Source: Cytophagales bacterium UBA2561
GTDB taxonomy: Bacteria; Bacteroidota; Bacteroidia; Cytophagales; Thermoflexibacteraceae
NCBI GenBank assembly: GCA_002340355.1
Contig: DDLX01000037.1
Location: 124,001 to 188,000, forward strand
Reading direction: 5' to 3'
DNA: 64,000 nt
Under the pieces are notes generated by a model. That model saw nothing but the letters and a program-made list of their open reading frames with translations. It searched no databases and was not told where the DNA came from. The translations under genes and the position numbers were made by a program. How positions within the stretch are numbered: position 1 is the first letter of the stretch; each line of letters opens with the position of its first letter. Shown here piece by piece: positions 41,282 through 50,804 of the stretch.

Positions 41282-42571
41282 TTATGCACGTTCTTCGATA
41301 GGAACATAAGGACGAAGTGTGTAACCAGTGTACAACTGTCGAGGTCGTCCGATAGGCTGATTTGCTTCGCGCATTTCTTTCCATTGAGCAATCCATCCTG
41401 GGAGTCGTCCCAAAGCAAACATAACGGTAAACATTTCTTTTGGAATACCCAAAGCACGATAAATAATACCTGAATAAAAATCGACATTGGGGTACAGCTT
41501 CCGAGATACAAAGTATTCGTCTTCGAGAGCGACTTGTTCCAATTTTTTGGCAATTTCTAACATAGGGTCGTCCACGCCAAGCTTTTCTAATACATCATCA
41601 CAAGATTTCTTGATAATTCGCGCACGTGGATCAAAGTTACGATACACACGGTGTCCAAAGCCCATCAATCGGAATGGATCATCACGGTCTTTCGCCTTCA
41701 AGACATACTTATCAACATCGCCACCATCTGCTGCAATCATTTCAAGCATTTCGATAACTGCTTGGTTTGCACCACCATGTAATGGTCCCCAAAGTGAATT
41801 AATACCACCAGCAATCACCGTATATAGACTAGAGTGTGCTGAACCTACAATACGTACAGTTGCCGCAGAACAGTTTTGCTCGTGGTCAGCATGTAGAATG
41901 AGTAGTTTATTTAGAGCATCAGCAACTACAGGATCTATTTCGTACTCATAAGTTGGCAACGAGAACATCATTTTCAAGAAATTAGAACAATAATCCAAGT
42001 TATTATCAGGATAATTAACTGGATGTCCCATTTCATTTTTATACGACCAAGCAGCGATAGTAGGTAATTTCGCCATCAAACGAGTAATCGTCAAATCTAC
42101 CTCTTCCGCAGGACGATAAGGATCTAAAGAGTTTGGATAGAATGCAGATAATGAGCAAATTAAAGATGATAAAACGCCCATTGGGTGCGCTGAAGCAGGA
42201 AAACCTCGCATAATTTCCAATACGTCCGAATGTACCAATGTATGATTTCGGATACCTGTATCGAATTTTGTCAGTTGGTCTTCAGTAGGCAATTCGCCAT
42301 AAATCAATAAATATGCTACCTCCAAAAACGAAGCTTTGTCTGCCAACTCTTCAATCGAATATCCTCGATATCGAAGTTCGCCTTTTTCACCATTCAAGAA
42401 GGTAATCGCACTTGGCGTAGAACCTGTATTTTTAAAACCTACATCCAAGGTAATTAACCCTGACTGCGCTCGGAGTTTGCTGATATCCAGAGCTATTTCA
42501 TTTTCAGTCCCTTCTAATACGGGCAACTCATAAACATTGCCATCAAAATGTAATTCTGCTCTTTTTGACAT
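41282..42571 (-). CDS. gltA: Citrate synthase
   Basis: A 429-residue hexameric-type (type II) citrate synthase catalysing acetyl-CoA plus oxaloacetate to citrate. Conserved blocks: ITFLNGEKGELRYRGYSIEE (~56-75), the catalytic-His segment LHADHEQNCSAATVR (~228-242), GPLHGGANQAV, the second His in GFGHRVYRNFDPRA (~300-313) and the catalytic Asp in the late VDFYSGIIYRALGIP (~363-377). LGRLPGWIAQWKEM is near the C-terminus. Single-gene unit with its own terminator. Confidence 0.95.
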   Translation of the reverse strand: MSKRAELHFDGNVYELPVLEGTENEIALDISKLRAQSGLITLDVGFKNTGSTPSAITFLNGEKGELRYRGYSIEELADKASFLEVAYLLIYGELPTEDQLTKFDTGIRNHTLVHSDVLEIMRGFPASAHPMGVLSSLICSLSAFYPNSLDPYRPAEEVDLTITRLMAKLPTIAAWSYKNEMGHPVNYPDNNLDYCSNFLKMMFSLPTYEYEIDPVVADALNKLLILHADHEQNCSAATVRIVGSAHSSLYTVIAGGINSLWGPLHGGANQAVIEMLEMIAADGGDVDKYVLKAKDRDDPFRLMGFGHRVYRNFDPRARIIKKSCDDVLEKLGVDDPMLEIAKKLEQVALEDEYFVSRKLYPNVDFYSGIIYRALGIPKEMFTVMFALGRLPGWIAQWKEMREANQPIGRPRQLYTGYTLRPYVPIEERA

Positions 42572-42925
42572 TATAACTTAAAATTTTAAAGTGATTTAAA
42601 ACATCAAAATTGGTACGGAACATCAAGGTTCTAAAAACAACCAATTTTGGGAGTAAATACTAAATAAACTTGCGATTCGGGGTAGATTTTGAGCGAATAT
42701 AAAAATTTTTTGTGGATATACCTAAGACAGAATTGTTCCATTTTAGCCCGATTTCTTGAATCTTTCTCTTTTTACAGATAGGTTAAATGAAATTTCTTCA
42801 TTTTTTTTTTATAAATAGTAAAACATAACTCATAAATAAATGATTATCAATTATTTATAAATCAGTCAAATCTTAAAAATGATTATCAATAAAATTTATG
42901 AATGATTACAAAAAAATTGAAAATC
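42572..42925. other. Intergenic stretch with two TGATTATCA motifs
   Basis: No gene is seen in this 354-base gap. Two copies of ATGATTATCAAT lie 38 bases apart (42840-42851 and 42878-42889). The gap holds the gltA upstream region and the end of the manA unit. A T-rich tract is at about 42800-42811. Confidence 0.5.
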
Positions 42926-44131
42926 TTACGGGACACTTGCTCGAAATAGACTAGAAGGAACCAAACTTCTTATAGTGTAGTTTTGAAAAGCAGAAACAAA
43001 TATTACCTGTCCTTTTTTTAATTCTATCCTTATTTCTTCACATTTTATAATCAATTTACCTTCTAAAATAATTAAAATTTCAGGAGAGTCAGAAGTATGT
43101 TGATAAACTTGCTGATTTGAAAGACAGATTTTAGTAAGTTTAAACTCTTGAGCTGGTGTAGGATAACAAAATTCAAATTCACTAATTTCTTTGTTATCAA
43201 GTATTTGAGGAATGATAGAATCAAATTTAGTATTGGCTAATAATTCAGGAATATCCATATGTTTTGGAGTTAAGCCTCCTCTTAGGACATTATCCGAATT
43301 TGCCATAATTTCAATATTTGTTCCTCTTAAATAAGAATGTAAGATGCCTTCAGGCTGATAAATTCCTTTGCCTTTTGGAATATGTACTAAATTCAGGAAA
43401 AAAATTGAAAAAATTCCTCTATCTAAATCTCCATTTGGAAGAGCAAAATCTTCCAAAGCTCTTTTTGCCCAATATTCGGGCTGATGTTCTGAAAATGAAC
43501 TTTGAATAAGCCTTTTGGCAAAAGGTCTTAAAACGTTATTAACCTGATTTTGAGAAAGTTCCATCACAAATTGATACAACTCTCGAAGGTTTTGGGTTTT
43601 AAAATGAGGCTGTAAGCATTCAAACTCAGGAATTGTCTTCAAAAAATGTGTAATTTCAGAAACTATCCGAAACCCATGTAATAGCCAAAAATCTGTTAGA
43701 GCCACCATCAATTCGGGCTTATGATTTCGGTCTCGATAATTTCTATGTGGGGCATCTAATGGAATTTGTGCTTGATTTTCACGTTCAAAACCTAATTGAG
43801 CTTGTTTTTTGCTAGGGTGAACCTGAATAGAAAGCATCTGCTGGACATCCAAAACCTTAAATAAGTAAGGTAACTCTGTAAATTTTTGAAAAATAGTCTC
43901 TCCAAGAGTTGAAATAGGATTTTCTTTGATGTAAGTTCTGAGGTTTATTTTATCTTTTTGGGTTATCAGGTAGGAAGGTGATTTAGCATGTGTTCCCATC
44001 CAAAGTTCCGCAAAAGGAGCATTTTCAAGATTTGTCATTTCCAATAAATCAGGAATAAAAGAAGTCCCACCCCACGCATAATTTTGGATAGAAGGTGCTA
44101 ATAAAGAAATTGTTTTTGGTGTATTTGACAT
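42926..44131 (-). CDS. manA: Mannose-6-phosphate isomerase, class I
   Basis: A 401-residue zinc enzyme interconverting fructose-6-phosphate and mannose-6-phosphate and feeding GDP-mannose synthesis with the guanylyltransferase at 13006. The start at 44131 (MSNTPKTISLLAPSIQNYAW) is preferred over an ATG 63 bases upstream because family similarity begins here. Cupin motifs include QVHPSKKQAQLGFERE (~118-133), NHKPELMVAL (~158-167), IFFLNLVHIPKGKGIYQPEG (~258-277) and the catalytic-Arg block RGTNIEIMANSDNVLRGGLT (~285-304). Confidence 0.9.
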   Translation of the reverse strand: MSNTPKTISLLAPSIQNYAWGGTSFIPDLLEMTNLENAPFAELWMGTHAKSPSYLITQKDKINLRTYIKENPISTLGETIFQKFTELPYLFKVLDVQQMLSIQVHPSKKQAQLGFERENQAQIPLDAPHRNYRDRNHKPELMVALTDFWLLHGFRIVSEITHFLKTIPEFECLQPHFKTQNLRELYQFVMELSQNQVNNVLRPFAKRLIQSSFSEHQPEYWAKRALEDFALPNGDLDRGIFSIFFLNLVHIPKGKGIYQPEGILHSYLRGTNIEIMANSDNVLRGGLTPKHMDIPELLANTKFDSIIPQILDNKEISEFEFCYPTPAQEFKLTKICLSNQQVYQHTSDSPEILIILEGKLIIKCEEIRIELKKGQVIFVSAFQNYTIRSLVPSSLFRASVP

Positions 44132-44577
44132 TTTTGCAAGAGATTTTTCAGGACAAAACAAATAGTTCGTTTGCAGTATTTGTAGAAAATGCAAAGATTT
44201 ATTTCGTCATTTTTAGAAATTTTCACTTTTTGGATATAGAACATCTTAAAATAAAAGAGAAAATAGCATTAATTAGATTACTTCAATATAAAGTATCTTG
44301 TCGTAATAGTATTTCTTTTCAAAAATAAATATCTCATATTAAATATATAATTAATAAATTATATAACGATTGACTGGTGACATTTTGGTGTTAGTCCCTA
44401 TTCCACTCAAAAATTTAAATTCTGAAAAAAGCTAAGTAATTTCTTACTTAATATCAGCTTTTGGATTAAAAATTGTCCTATCTTTCAGATTAATTGTGTG
44501 AGATTATTGCCTTATAATTTTGGGAAGTGTCCTGATTCTCACCGAGAAACGAACCAACTCAATCTTAGAAAAGAACA
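44132..44577. other. Divergent promoter region between manA and the sensor gene
   Basis: This 446-base gap has no supported gene, only a short plus-strand open stretch antisense to the manA start region. It contains the promoter of the sensor gene (44494-44522). The rest is AT-rich. Confidence 0.5.
44494..44522 (+). promoter_or_regulatory. Promoter of the propeller/SpoIIE sensor gene
   Basis: TTGTG (44494-44498) as a -33 element and TAATTTTG (44515-44522) as the -7 box have suitable spacing and lie about 55 bases before the ATG at 44578. Confidence 0.5.
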
Positions 44578-47500
44578 ATGAAGCATTTACCCTATACAAC
44601 TTTATTTCTGAACCTAATTTTTTTTCTACTTTTTATACAAGTAGCTCAAGCTCAGCGTTATAACTTTAGAACATGGTCATTAGCTGAAGGATTACCTCAA
44701 TCTCAGGTTTTCGAGTTGATGCAGGATTCTAGAGGTATTTTGTGGATGGGGACAAATGGAGGAGGGTTAACTCGATTTGATGGTAAAAATTTTGAAACTT
44801 TTACAACCGAAGACGGGCTAGCCAACAACCAAATTCGACAAATCATAGAAGCAAAAGACGGACATTTATGGATTTTTACATTGGCTGGGCTTTCTCGTTT
44901 TGATGGACATACTTTTAAAAATTATGGCGAAGAAGAAGGACTAAAAATTCTTAATTTCTGTCATGGCTTCGAAGATAAAAAAGGACGAATTTGGTATGCG
45001 AATAACTTTAACCAACAAGTCGGCTATTTAGAAAACGATACTCTAGTTGATATTACTCAAAAATATCCTGAACTATCCCATAATCAAGTATTTAGAAGTA
45101 TCTTTATTTTGCATTCAGGACGTATCTTGATTGACACCCGACAGGGACTTTATCATTATGAAAATGATTCCTTATCGTGGTCTCCTCTAAACAATTTATT
45201 TAAAGACAGCATCCAAATCATTCCATTTTTCGAAACCTCTGACAATAAATTATTCTGTGTAGTTTCACCAGTCAATCAACGCAATAATTTTGTCCCCAAA
45301 ATTATCAACCTGCAAACAAATACATTAGAAGAATATCCTGATACACTTTTATCTGCACTTAATAATGTTCGAGATATTTATGAGGACAGACAGGGAATAT
45401 TATGGTTTGGTTTGGGTAATGCAGGTTTGGTACGTTTTGATGGAAAACAGGTGCAAACTTTTACTGAAGCTAATGGGCTGGCTAGCAATTCTATCCGCTC
45501 TATAACCAAAGATAGGGAAGGAAATATTTGGTTAGGGACTAACGGATCGGGTTTAGTTAAATATACAGAAAGTCCTTGGACAATTTATCAAGAACAACAC
45601 GGACTAAATGCGGGATTTGTTTGGTCAATTTTAGAGAAGAAAGATGGGAATATTTGGTTGGGGACATCTGAGGGAATCGTTAGTTATGATGGACAAAAAT
45701 TTGAACATTTTATCACTCAGAAAGGGCGGAATGAAATGGGCATTTTGCATCAAATGGTCGAAAAAGAAGATGGAAACCTTTTGCTTGGAACTTATACCAG
45801 AGGCTTATATGAATTTGATGGAAAAGAGGCTCAATTAGTCAATGAAAAGTATGGCTTACAGCCTATTAGTTTAGGTTACTTGATGAAGGATAACAATGAT
45901 TTATGGCTTTTTCAAAACCAAACCTTGATTCGACATCAAACAGAAAAAACTACTATTTTTACTACTGATCAGACTCATTTAAATGGTCTTGCTTCACATA
46001 TTTTAAAAGCTAAAAATGGGGATATTTGGTTCTCAATGAATAACGGAATTGGACGATATAATGGAAAAAAATTCCGAATATTTACTGGTAAAGATGGTTT
46101 AAAGAATGTCAATATAATGCAAGCTACTGAAGATAACTTCGGACGAATTTGGTTTGCTACTTTTGGCGAAGGCTTGATCCAATTTGATGGAAAAAAATTT
46201 CATCCATTTACCCAACAACAAGGATTAAGCTCAAATACTATTTATTCTATTACAACTGATAATCAAGGGAATATATGGGCTGGAACACAACTTGGCGCAA
46301 CGAAAATTAGTCTTACTCAGACAGGGGAAATTAAAACGATTGAAAACTTTGGTAAAAATGATGGTTTTTGGGGAGTAGAGACTAATGGGAAAGCCATTTT
46401 ATGTGATAGTAAAGGAAATATTTGGGTAGGAACGATTGGCGGTTTACAAAAATATTCTCCTGAAAAAGTCATTTCAGATTCTGTTCCGCCTCAAGTGCGC
46501 TTGAAGGAAATTCAACTTTTTATGAAAAAAACGAACTGGAAATCGAACGAATTTCAAGAGTTTTGTGAATTGAAAAATCCCTTTAATGTACCTCAAAATT
46601 TGGTCTTGCCTTACGATAAGAACCATTTAACTTTTCGTTTTGAGTCTTCCAGTTTTCGCGTTCCTGAGAAAGTACGTTATCAATGGAAATTAGACGGTGT
46701 AGATAAGGACTGGTCTCCAATTACCGATAAACATGAAGCCGTATATGCTCATTTGGCTCCGAATTTTTATGTTTTTCATGTCCGTACAATGAATGACCAA
46801 GGAGTTTGGAGCAAAGAACTTACTTATGCATTTCGGATTACTCCACCAATTTGGGAACGCTGGTGGTTTCTTACATTTAGTTTTTGTGGAGTGATGGGAT
46901 TAGTAATAACAGGAGTTCGGCTACGGGAAAAACATCGAATCAAAGTTATCAAGGAAAAGAATGAAAAATTGGAGCATACAGTTAAGCTCAGGACTCTTGA
47001 ACTAACCGAAAAAAATGCGGAATTAGAACAACAACAAGAAGAAATTCTAGCCCAAAATGACCATATTAATGATCAGAATCAGGAACTTCAACGTAAAAAT
47101 GAAAACATTACCGCAAGTATTAATTATGCCAAACGAATTCAACAAGCCATATTGCCTTTTGAAGAGCGTATTCAAGCAATATTTCCAGAGCATTTTATTC
47201 TTTTCAAACCTAAAAATATTGTTTCTGGTGATTTTTATTGGTTTCAACAAATTGATAATCAAAAATTTATAATTTCTGCTCTGGATTGTACAGGACATGG
47301 AGTACCCGGTGCATTTATGAGCATGGTGGGTGATGCCATCTTGAATCAAGTAGTTTTAGACAAACATATTGATGATGCCGATGAAATTTTGAATGCACTA
47401 AATCAAGGGATTCGGTTAGCTCTTCGGCAAGAAAACTCAGGAAATCAAGACGGGATGGATGCGAGCCTTTGCGTAATAAATTATGCTCAGAAAATCATGC

Positions 47501-47862
47501 AATTTGCAGGAGCCAAAAACCCGCTTTATTATGTTCAAGATGCCCAAATGAACGTTATCAAAGGTGACCGTATGCCAATTGGTGGAAGTCAATATAGTTT
47601 AAAACAAAAGTTTACCCGACATAATATTTCATTTGAAAAACCTATTGTTTTTTACATTTTTTCGGATGGATATCAAGACCAATTTGGTGGAGTTCCCGCT
47701 AAAAAATTTATGGCAAAACATTTTCGTGAACTACTCTTTTCGATCTCTGAAAAACCTGTAATTGAGCAACGTCAAATTTTGGAAGAAACTCTTCAAACAT
47801 GGATGCAAAACCAAGAACAAATTGATGATATTTTGGTAATTGGAGGACGCATTGGAGGTTAA
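44578..47862 (+). CDS. Propeller-sensor/SpoIIE phosphatase fusion
   Basis: A 1094-residue membrane sensor. A signal peptide (1-26) is followed by two seven-bladed-type propellers of two-component-regulator-propeller repeats (~30-640; recurring DGxIWxGTxxGLxxFDGKxF blocks) and a Y_Y_Y/Reg_prop beta-sandwich (~655-755: YRWQLDG-like YQWKLDGVDKDWSPI). One membrane helix (~763-785) and a coiled coil (~795-860) lead to a C-terminal PP2C/SpoIIE phosphatase (~875-1092) with FKPKNIVSGDFYWF, ALDCTGHGVPGAFMSMVG, DGMDASLC, FSDGYQDQFGG and the metal Asp pair in IDDILVIGG. It replaces the histidine kinase usual after such sensors. The likely target is an anti-sigma-antagonist or similar phosphoprotein. Confidence 0.9.
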   Translation: MKHLPYTTLFLNLIFFLLFIQVAQAQRYNFRTWSLAEGLPQSQVFELMQDSRGILWMGTNGGGLTRFDGKNFETFTTEDGLANNQIRQIIEAKDGHLWIFTLAGLSRFDGHTFKNYGEEEGLKILNFCHGFEDKKGRIWYANNFNQQVGYLENDTLVDITQKYPELSHNQVFRSIFILHSGRILIDTRQGLYHYENDSLSWSPLNNLFKDSIQIIPFFETSDNKLFCVVSPVNQRNNFVPKIINLQTNTLEEYPDTLLSALNNVRDIYEDRQGILWFGLGNAGLVRFDGKQVQTFTEANGLASNSIRSITKDREGNIWLGTNGSGLVKYTESPWTIYQEQHGLNAGFVWSILEKKDGNIWLGTSEGIVSYDGQKFEHFITQKGRNEMGILHQMVEKEDGNLLLGTYTRGLYEFDGKEAQLVNEKYGLQPISLGYLMKDNNDLWLFQNQTLIRHQTEKTTIFTTDQTHLNGLASHILKAKNGDIWFSMNNGIGRYNGKKFRIFTGKDGLKNVNIMQATEDNFGRIWFATFGEGLIQFDGKKFHPFTQQQGLSSNTIYSITTDNQGNIWAGTQLGATKISLTQTGEIKTIENFGKNDGFWGVETNGKAILCDSKGNIWVGTIGGLQKYSPEKVISDSVPPQVRLKEIQLFMKKTNWKSNEFQEFCELKNPFNVPQNLVLPYDKNHLTFRFESSSFRVPEKVRYQWKLDGVDKDWSPITDKHEAVYAHLAPNFYVFHVRTMNDQGVWSKELTYAFRITPPIWERWWFLTFSFCGVMGLVITGVRLREKHRIKVIKEKNEKLEHTVKLRTLELTEKNAELEQQQEEILAQNDHINDQNQELQRKNENITASINYAKRIQQAILPFEERIQAIFPEHFILFKPKNIVSGDFYWFQQIDNQKFIISALDCTGHGVPGAFMSMVGDAILNQVVLDKHIDDADEILNALNQGIRLALRQENSGNQDGMDASLCVINYAQKIMQFAGAKNPLYYVQDAQMNVIKGDRMPIGGSQYSLKQKFTRHNISFEKPIVFYIFSDGYQDQFGGVPAKKFMAKHFRELLFSISEKPVIEQRQILEETLQTWMQNQEQIDDILVIGGRIGG

Positions 47863-47998
47863 AATGAAATTTTAGAGGTTATTTAAATTTTAAATAAAAT
47901 ATTGATTATCAGATATAAAATAATATTTTGATGATGTCACTATACTAAAACAACAACATCCAAATTTTTTTAAATAACCCCCAAACTAACTATTTTAC

Positions 47999-49273
47999 TT
48001 ATTTTATCCACTCAAAACCCGTGTAAGGTCTTAGAATTTCAGGAATTCGAATGCCTTCTGGAGTTTGGTTATTTTCCAGAATTGCCGCTACAATTCGAGG
48101 CAATGCCAAAGCACTTCCGTTCAGCGTATGCGCCAATTCCTTTTTATTATTTTTTCCTCTAAATCTCAGTTTCAGGCGATTCGCTTGGAAAGTTTCAAAA
48201 TTACTGACCGAACTTACTTCCAACCAACGCTTTTGAGCTGCCGAATAAACTTCCATATCATAGCATAATGTGGCATTAAAACTAATATCACCACCACACA
48301 AATTCAAGACTCGGTAGGGTAATTCTAATTTTTGCAATAAACTTTGGATATGCTCAGACATTTCCTCAAGAATCTGATATGAATTTTCGGGATGAGCAAT
48401 TTGCACAATTTCCACCTTATCAAACTGATGCAAACGATTTAGTCCTCGAACGTGTGCGCCCCAAGAACCTGCTTCTCGCCGAAAACAAGGCGTATAACCC
48501 ACATTTTTTATCGGTAAATTTTTTGCATCCAAAATCACATCCCGATAAATATTCGTAATGGGAACTTCAGCAGTCGGAATTAAAAAGAAATTTTCCGCCG
48601 TAACATGATACATTTGTCCCTCTTTATCAGGAAGTTGTCCTGTTCCGTAACCTGATGCCTCATTAATTAAAATGGGTGGTTGAACTTCCAAATAACCTGC
48701 TTTTTCAGCTTCATTTAAGAAGAAATTGATTAAGGCTCGTTGTAATTTTGCTCCTTTTCCCTTATAAAATGGAAATCCAGCACCTGTTACTTTTACACCT
48801 AATTCAAAATCAATAATGTCATATTTTTTGATTAATTCCCAATGAGGCAAGGCATCTTCTTGAAGTTCAGGAATTTTACCTACGGTTTTCAAAACCTCAT
48901 TGTCTTCGGCAGTTTTACCTTCGGGAACTCGCTGATGTGGTACATTAGGGATTTCGTACAACAAATTCTGCAAATCGTCCGATACCTGTCGTAATTCTTC
49001 CTGTAATTCTTTGCTTTGGCGTTTAAGTTGGGCAGTTTTGGACTTCAAAACTTCAGCTTCTTCCCGTTTGCCTTGTTTCATTAATCCACCGATTCGCTTT
49101 GCCATTTTCTTAGACTCTGACAAAGCGGAATCCGATTGAAACTGCAAATTTCGGCGTTTTTCGTCCAAAGCCAAGACTTCGGCAATACTTTCAGAAGCCT
49201 TGGGAAAATATTTTTTTTCGAGACCACGAACGACTAATTCTTGATTTGCTCGAATAAATTCCAGTTGTAACAT
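47999..49273 (-). CDS. serS: Seryl-tRNA synthetase
   Basis: A 424-residue class II synthetase. The N-terminal coiled-coil arm (~30-105) that grips the tRNA-Ser variable arm contains SESKKMAKRIGGLMKQGKRE and AQLKRQSKELQEELRQVSDD. The catalytic core has PTAEVPITNIYRD, motif 2 PCFRREAGSWGAHVRGLNRL (~263-282) and motif 3 LNGSALALPRIVAAILENNQ (~386-405). Length and all motifs are normal. It is convergent with the sensor gene and marks the left border of the defence island. Confidence 0.95.
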   Translation of the reverse strand: MLQLEFIRANQELVVRGLEKKYFPKASESIAEVLALDEKRRNLQFQSDSALSESKKMAKRIGGLMKQGKREEAEVLKSKTAQLKRQSKELQEELRQVSDDLQNLLYEIPNVPHQRVPEGKTAEDNEVLKTVGKIPELQEDALPHWELIKKYDIIDFELGVKVTGAGFPFYKGKGAKLQRALINFFLNEAEKAGYLEVQPPILINEASGYGTGQLPDKEGQMYHVTAENFFLIPTAEVPITNIYRDVILDAKNLPIKNVGYTPCFRREAGSWGAHVRGLNRLHQFDKVEIVQIAHPENSYQILEEMSEHIQSLLQKLELPYRVLNLCGGDISFNATLCYDMEVYSAAQKRWLEVSSVSNFETFQANRLKLRFRGKNNKKELAHTLNGSALALPRIVAAILENNQTPEGIRIPEILRPYTGFEWIK

Positions 49274-49334
49274 CTTCGTTTTTAGGAGGTTATTAGGATT
49301 GAGTACTACGTATCGTCATATTGAGACTACTCCT

Positions 49335-49392
49335 TTTTTTCAAGGAAACAAAATTAACGGAAATTTCAAATTCCATAGGGCGTTTTGATGGG
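49335..49392 (+). repeat. 57-bp direct repeat, left copy
   Basis: Aligns without gaps to 50674-50730 at 49 of 57 positions. The pair brackets the putative toxin/immunity genes. On the minus strand both copies read as protein-like (KRPMEFEISV here, KRPVEFEVSV in the other), so they may be remnants of one coding segment. Confidence 0.6.
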
Positions 49393-49511
49393 AAATCTTT
49401 AGGTTTTACTGATTTGTAATTTTTCTCAATTCATTTTTCGTTGTTCTATCATCTTCTATTTCCACTATTGCATTTTTCATACCTTCATTTTCAAATAAAT
49501 AACTCCTATTT

Positions 49512-50012
49512 TTATAACGGAAATTCCTCATCTTGAAACGTCCGAGTTCCATCTGCGATAGGTTGAAGAATAGGTAAAACATCGTCATAAAATTTCTTTC
49601 CATCAAAATCATTTCGATGGAATAAATATTTCGGAATCGAATCCAACATCAATTGAGCCACCATTCGCAGGGCTTCGTATTTATCGACTTTGGCAAATCG
49701 CTGACCATCAATTTTGACTTCTAAATCTAGAACCAATTCATCAATTTGATCAAGGATTTCTACACCTTCTTCCACAGGAAGAAAACTTTCCCAAACACGA
49801 GCAATCACTCCGAAACTAAATCCTTGATAATAAGGCGTATAATTTGAAATATGCAATTCTGTATTTAGCAAATATTTAATGATTACTTCGGATAACATAT
49901 TTTCATGAGGTACAGGCTCATCTATTTCTCCTGAGAAACTAAATCCTGAGCAAATTTTATCCCAGTCTGTACCTTGCATTTGGCGAATCGGTAAAAGCTC
50001 TGTTGTAATCAT
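49512..50012 (-). CDS. Putative immunity partner of the upstream toxin-like gene
   Basis: A 166-residue acidic soluble protein with no signal peptide or membrane segment. Visible blocks are ISNYTPYYQGFSFGVIARVW (~55-74), VEEGVEILDQIDELVLDLEV (~81-100) and a terminal IADGTRTFQDEEFPL. I do not recognise a named family. It starts in a 4-base ATGA overlap with the end of the gene at 50009-50626, the standard toxin-then-immunity order, is acidic and cytoplasmic, and lies inside a cassette flanked by direct repeats. These features make immunity the best guess, without direct homology support. Confidence 0.55.
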   Translation of the reverse strand: MITTELLPIRQMQGTDWDKICSGFSFSGEIDEPVPHENMLSEVIIKYLLNTELHISNYTPYYQGFSFGVIARVWESFLPVEEGVEILDQIDELVLDLEVKIDGQRFAKVDKYEALRMVAQLMLDSIPKYLFHRNDFDGKKFYDDVLPILQPIADGTRTFQDEEFPL

Positions 50013-50626
50013 CGGTCTTGTTTATTTCCTGGTGGACGAATTAATTTAATCTCCCGTTTTTGAGCCTCGGGCAAATCGGGATAATGATAAATTTTTTCTT
50101 TTTCTTCAATTAGGCATTCAGGACGTGTACCTTTGAACTGCATTTTATATCTCAGATGGTCTTTCGTTAATTTCCATTTCCCCTCTTTATAAAAAACCTT
50201 ACCTGGATAACGCCCTTTCTGTCCGCCCATTCCTGCCACTCCATACCGCCAAGTATCACCAAAATTGAGATAAATTTCACCGCTTTCGCATTCGTGACAG
50301 GGAAAATTACCTGCTTGAACCACAATTAAGGCGTATTGTTCACAAACAGGCAGTTCATGTTCTATCTGTATTTTCAGAATTTCGAGTTGTTTCTTTGCCA
50401 GTCGAGCTTCTGAAATTAAGGAAATGGCTAAAGTTGCTACGGCAATTGTCCCAATAATTGCCTGTTTTCGCAACGATAATGTCTGTGTTTTCCAAGGTGT
50501 AAAAATGGATAATTTCGATTTGGCTCCTGATTTGTCTTTTAATTTCTTGAACATTTCACAAGTGGTGTCTTTAGTCGTTTGTGGAAAGGTAAATTTACGA
50601 GTTTTAGAACTGATTTTCAAGGGCAT
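50009..50626 (-). CDS. Putative membrane-anchored polymorphic-toxin-like protein
   Basis: A 205-residue protein with a basic N-terminus, one hydrophobic helix (~56-74, AIIGTIAVATLAISLISEA) and a C-terminal domain (~95-205). That domain has EIYLNFGDTWRYGVAGMGGQ, GRYPGKVFY, YKMQFKGTRPECLIEEKEKI and a terminal RPPGNKQDR. The order W-K/R-Y-G ... G-R-Y ... E-K-x-x-I-Y ... PPGNK resembles C-terminal toxin domains at the ends of Rhs-type polymorphic toxins as I recall them. A GIY-YIG-like nuclease is possible but not shown. Two Cys pairs (C99 and CHEC near 112) could bind metal. It is followed with a 4-base overlap by the probable immunity gene. Confidence 0.5.
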   Translation of the reverse strand: MPLKISSKTRKFTFPQTTKDTTCEMFKKLKDKSGAKSKLSIFTPWKTQTLSLRKQAIIGTIAVATLAISLISEARLAKKQLEILKIQIEHELPVCEQYALIVVQAGNFPCHECESGEIYLNFGDTWRYGVAGMGGQKGRYPGKVFYKEGKWKLTKDHLRYKMQFKGTRPECLIEEKEKIYHYPDLPEAQKREIKLIRPPGNKQDR

Positions 50627-50673
50627 GAAAAAATAAAACTCTCATAGCGTTCCGATTTTTGTACGTTTGTCGC

Positions 50674-50730
50674 TTTTTCAAAAAAACAGAATGAACGGAA
50701 ACTTCAAATTCCACAGGACGTTTTGAAGGG
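50674..50730 (+). repeat. 57-bp direct repeat, right copy
   Basis: Same orientation as 49335-49392, with 8 substitutions and no gaps. It lies about 48 bases upstream of the toxin-like gene and just before the -7-like box TAAATTTG (50738-50745) that may drive gajA. Confidence 0.6.
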
Positions 50731-50804
50731 TATTTCGTAAATTTGATATTGTGATTCATAAGTATGATTTCACATATTAATTTCACCAAAAACATTAATA
50801 CAAA

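Noticed and set aside
41487..41951. 154-codon plus-strand frame opposite gltA
   Set aside because: Antisense shadow caused by codon use of citrate synthase, with no family motif.
44095..44328. 77-codon plus-strand frame before the sensor gene
   Set aside because: It overlaps the start of manA antisense, and its composition is that of AT-rich non-coding DNA.
49406..49612. 68-codon minus-strand frame with tail MKNAIVEIEDDRTTKNELRK
   Set aside because: Most of it overlaps the immunity-like gene in another frame. Only about 24 codons are outside, too few to support a gene, though a remnant is possible.
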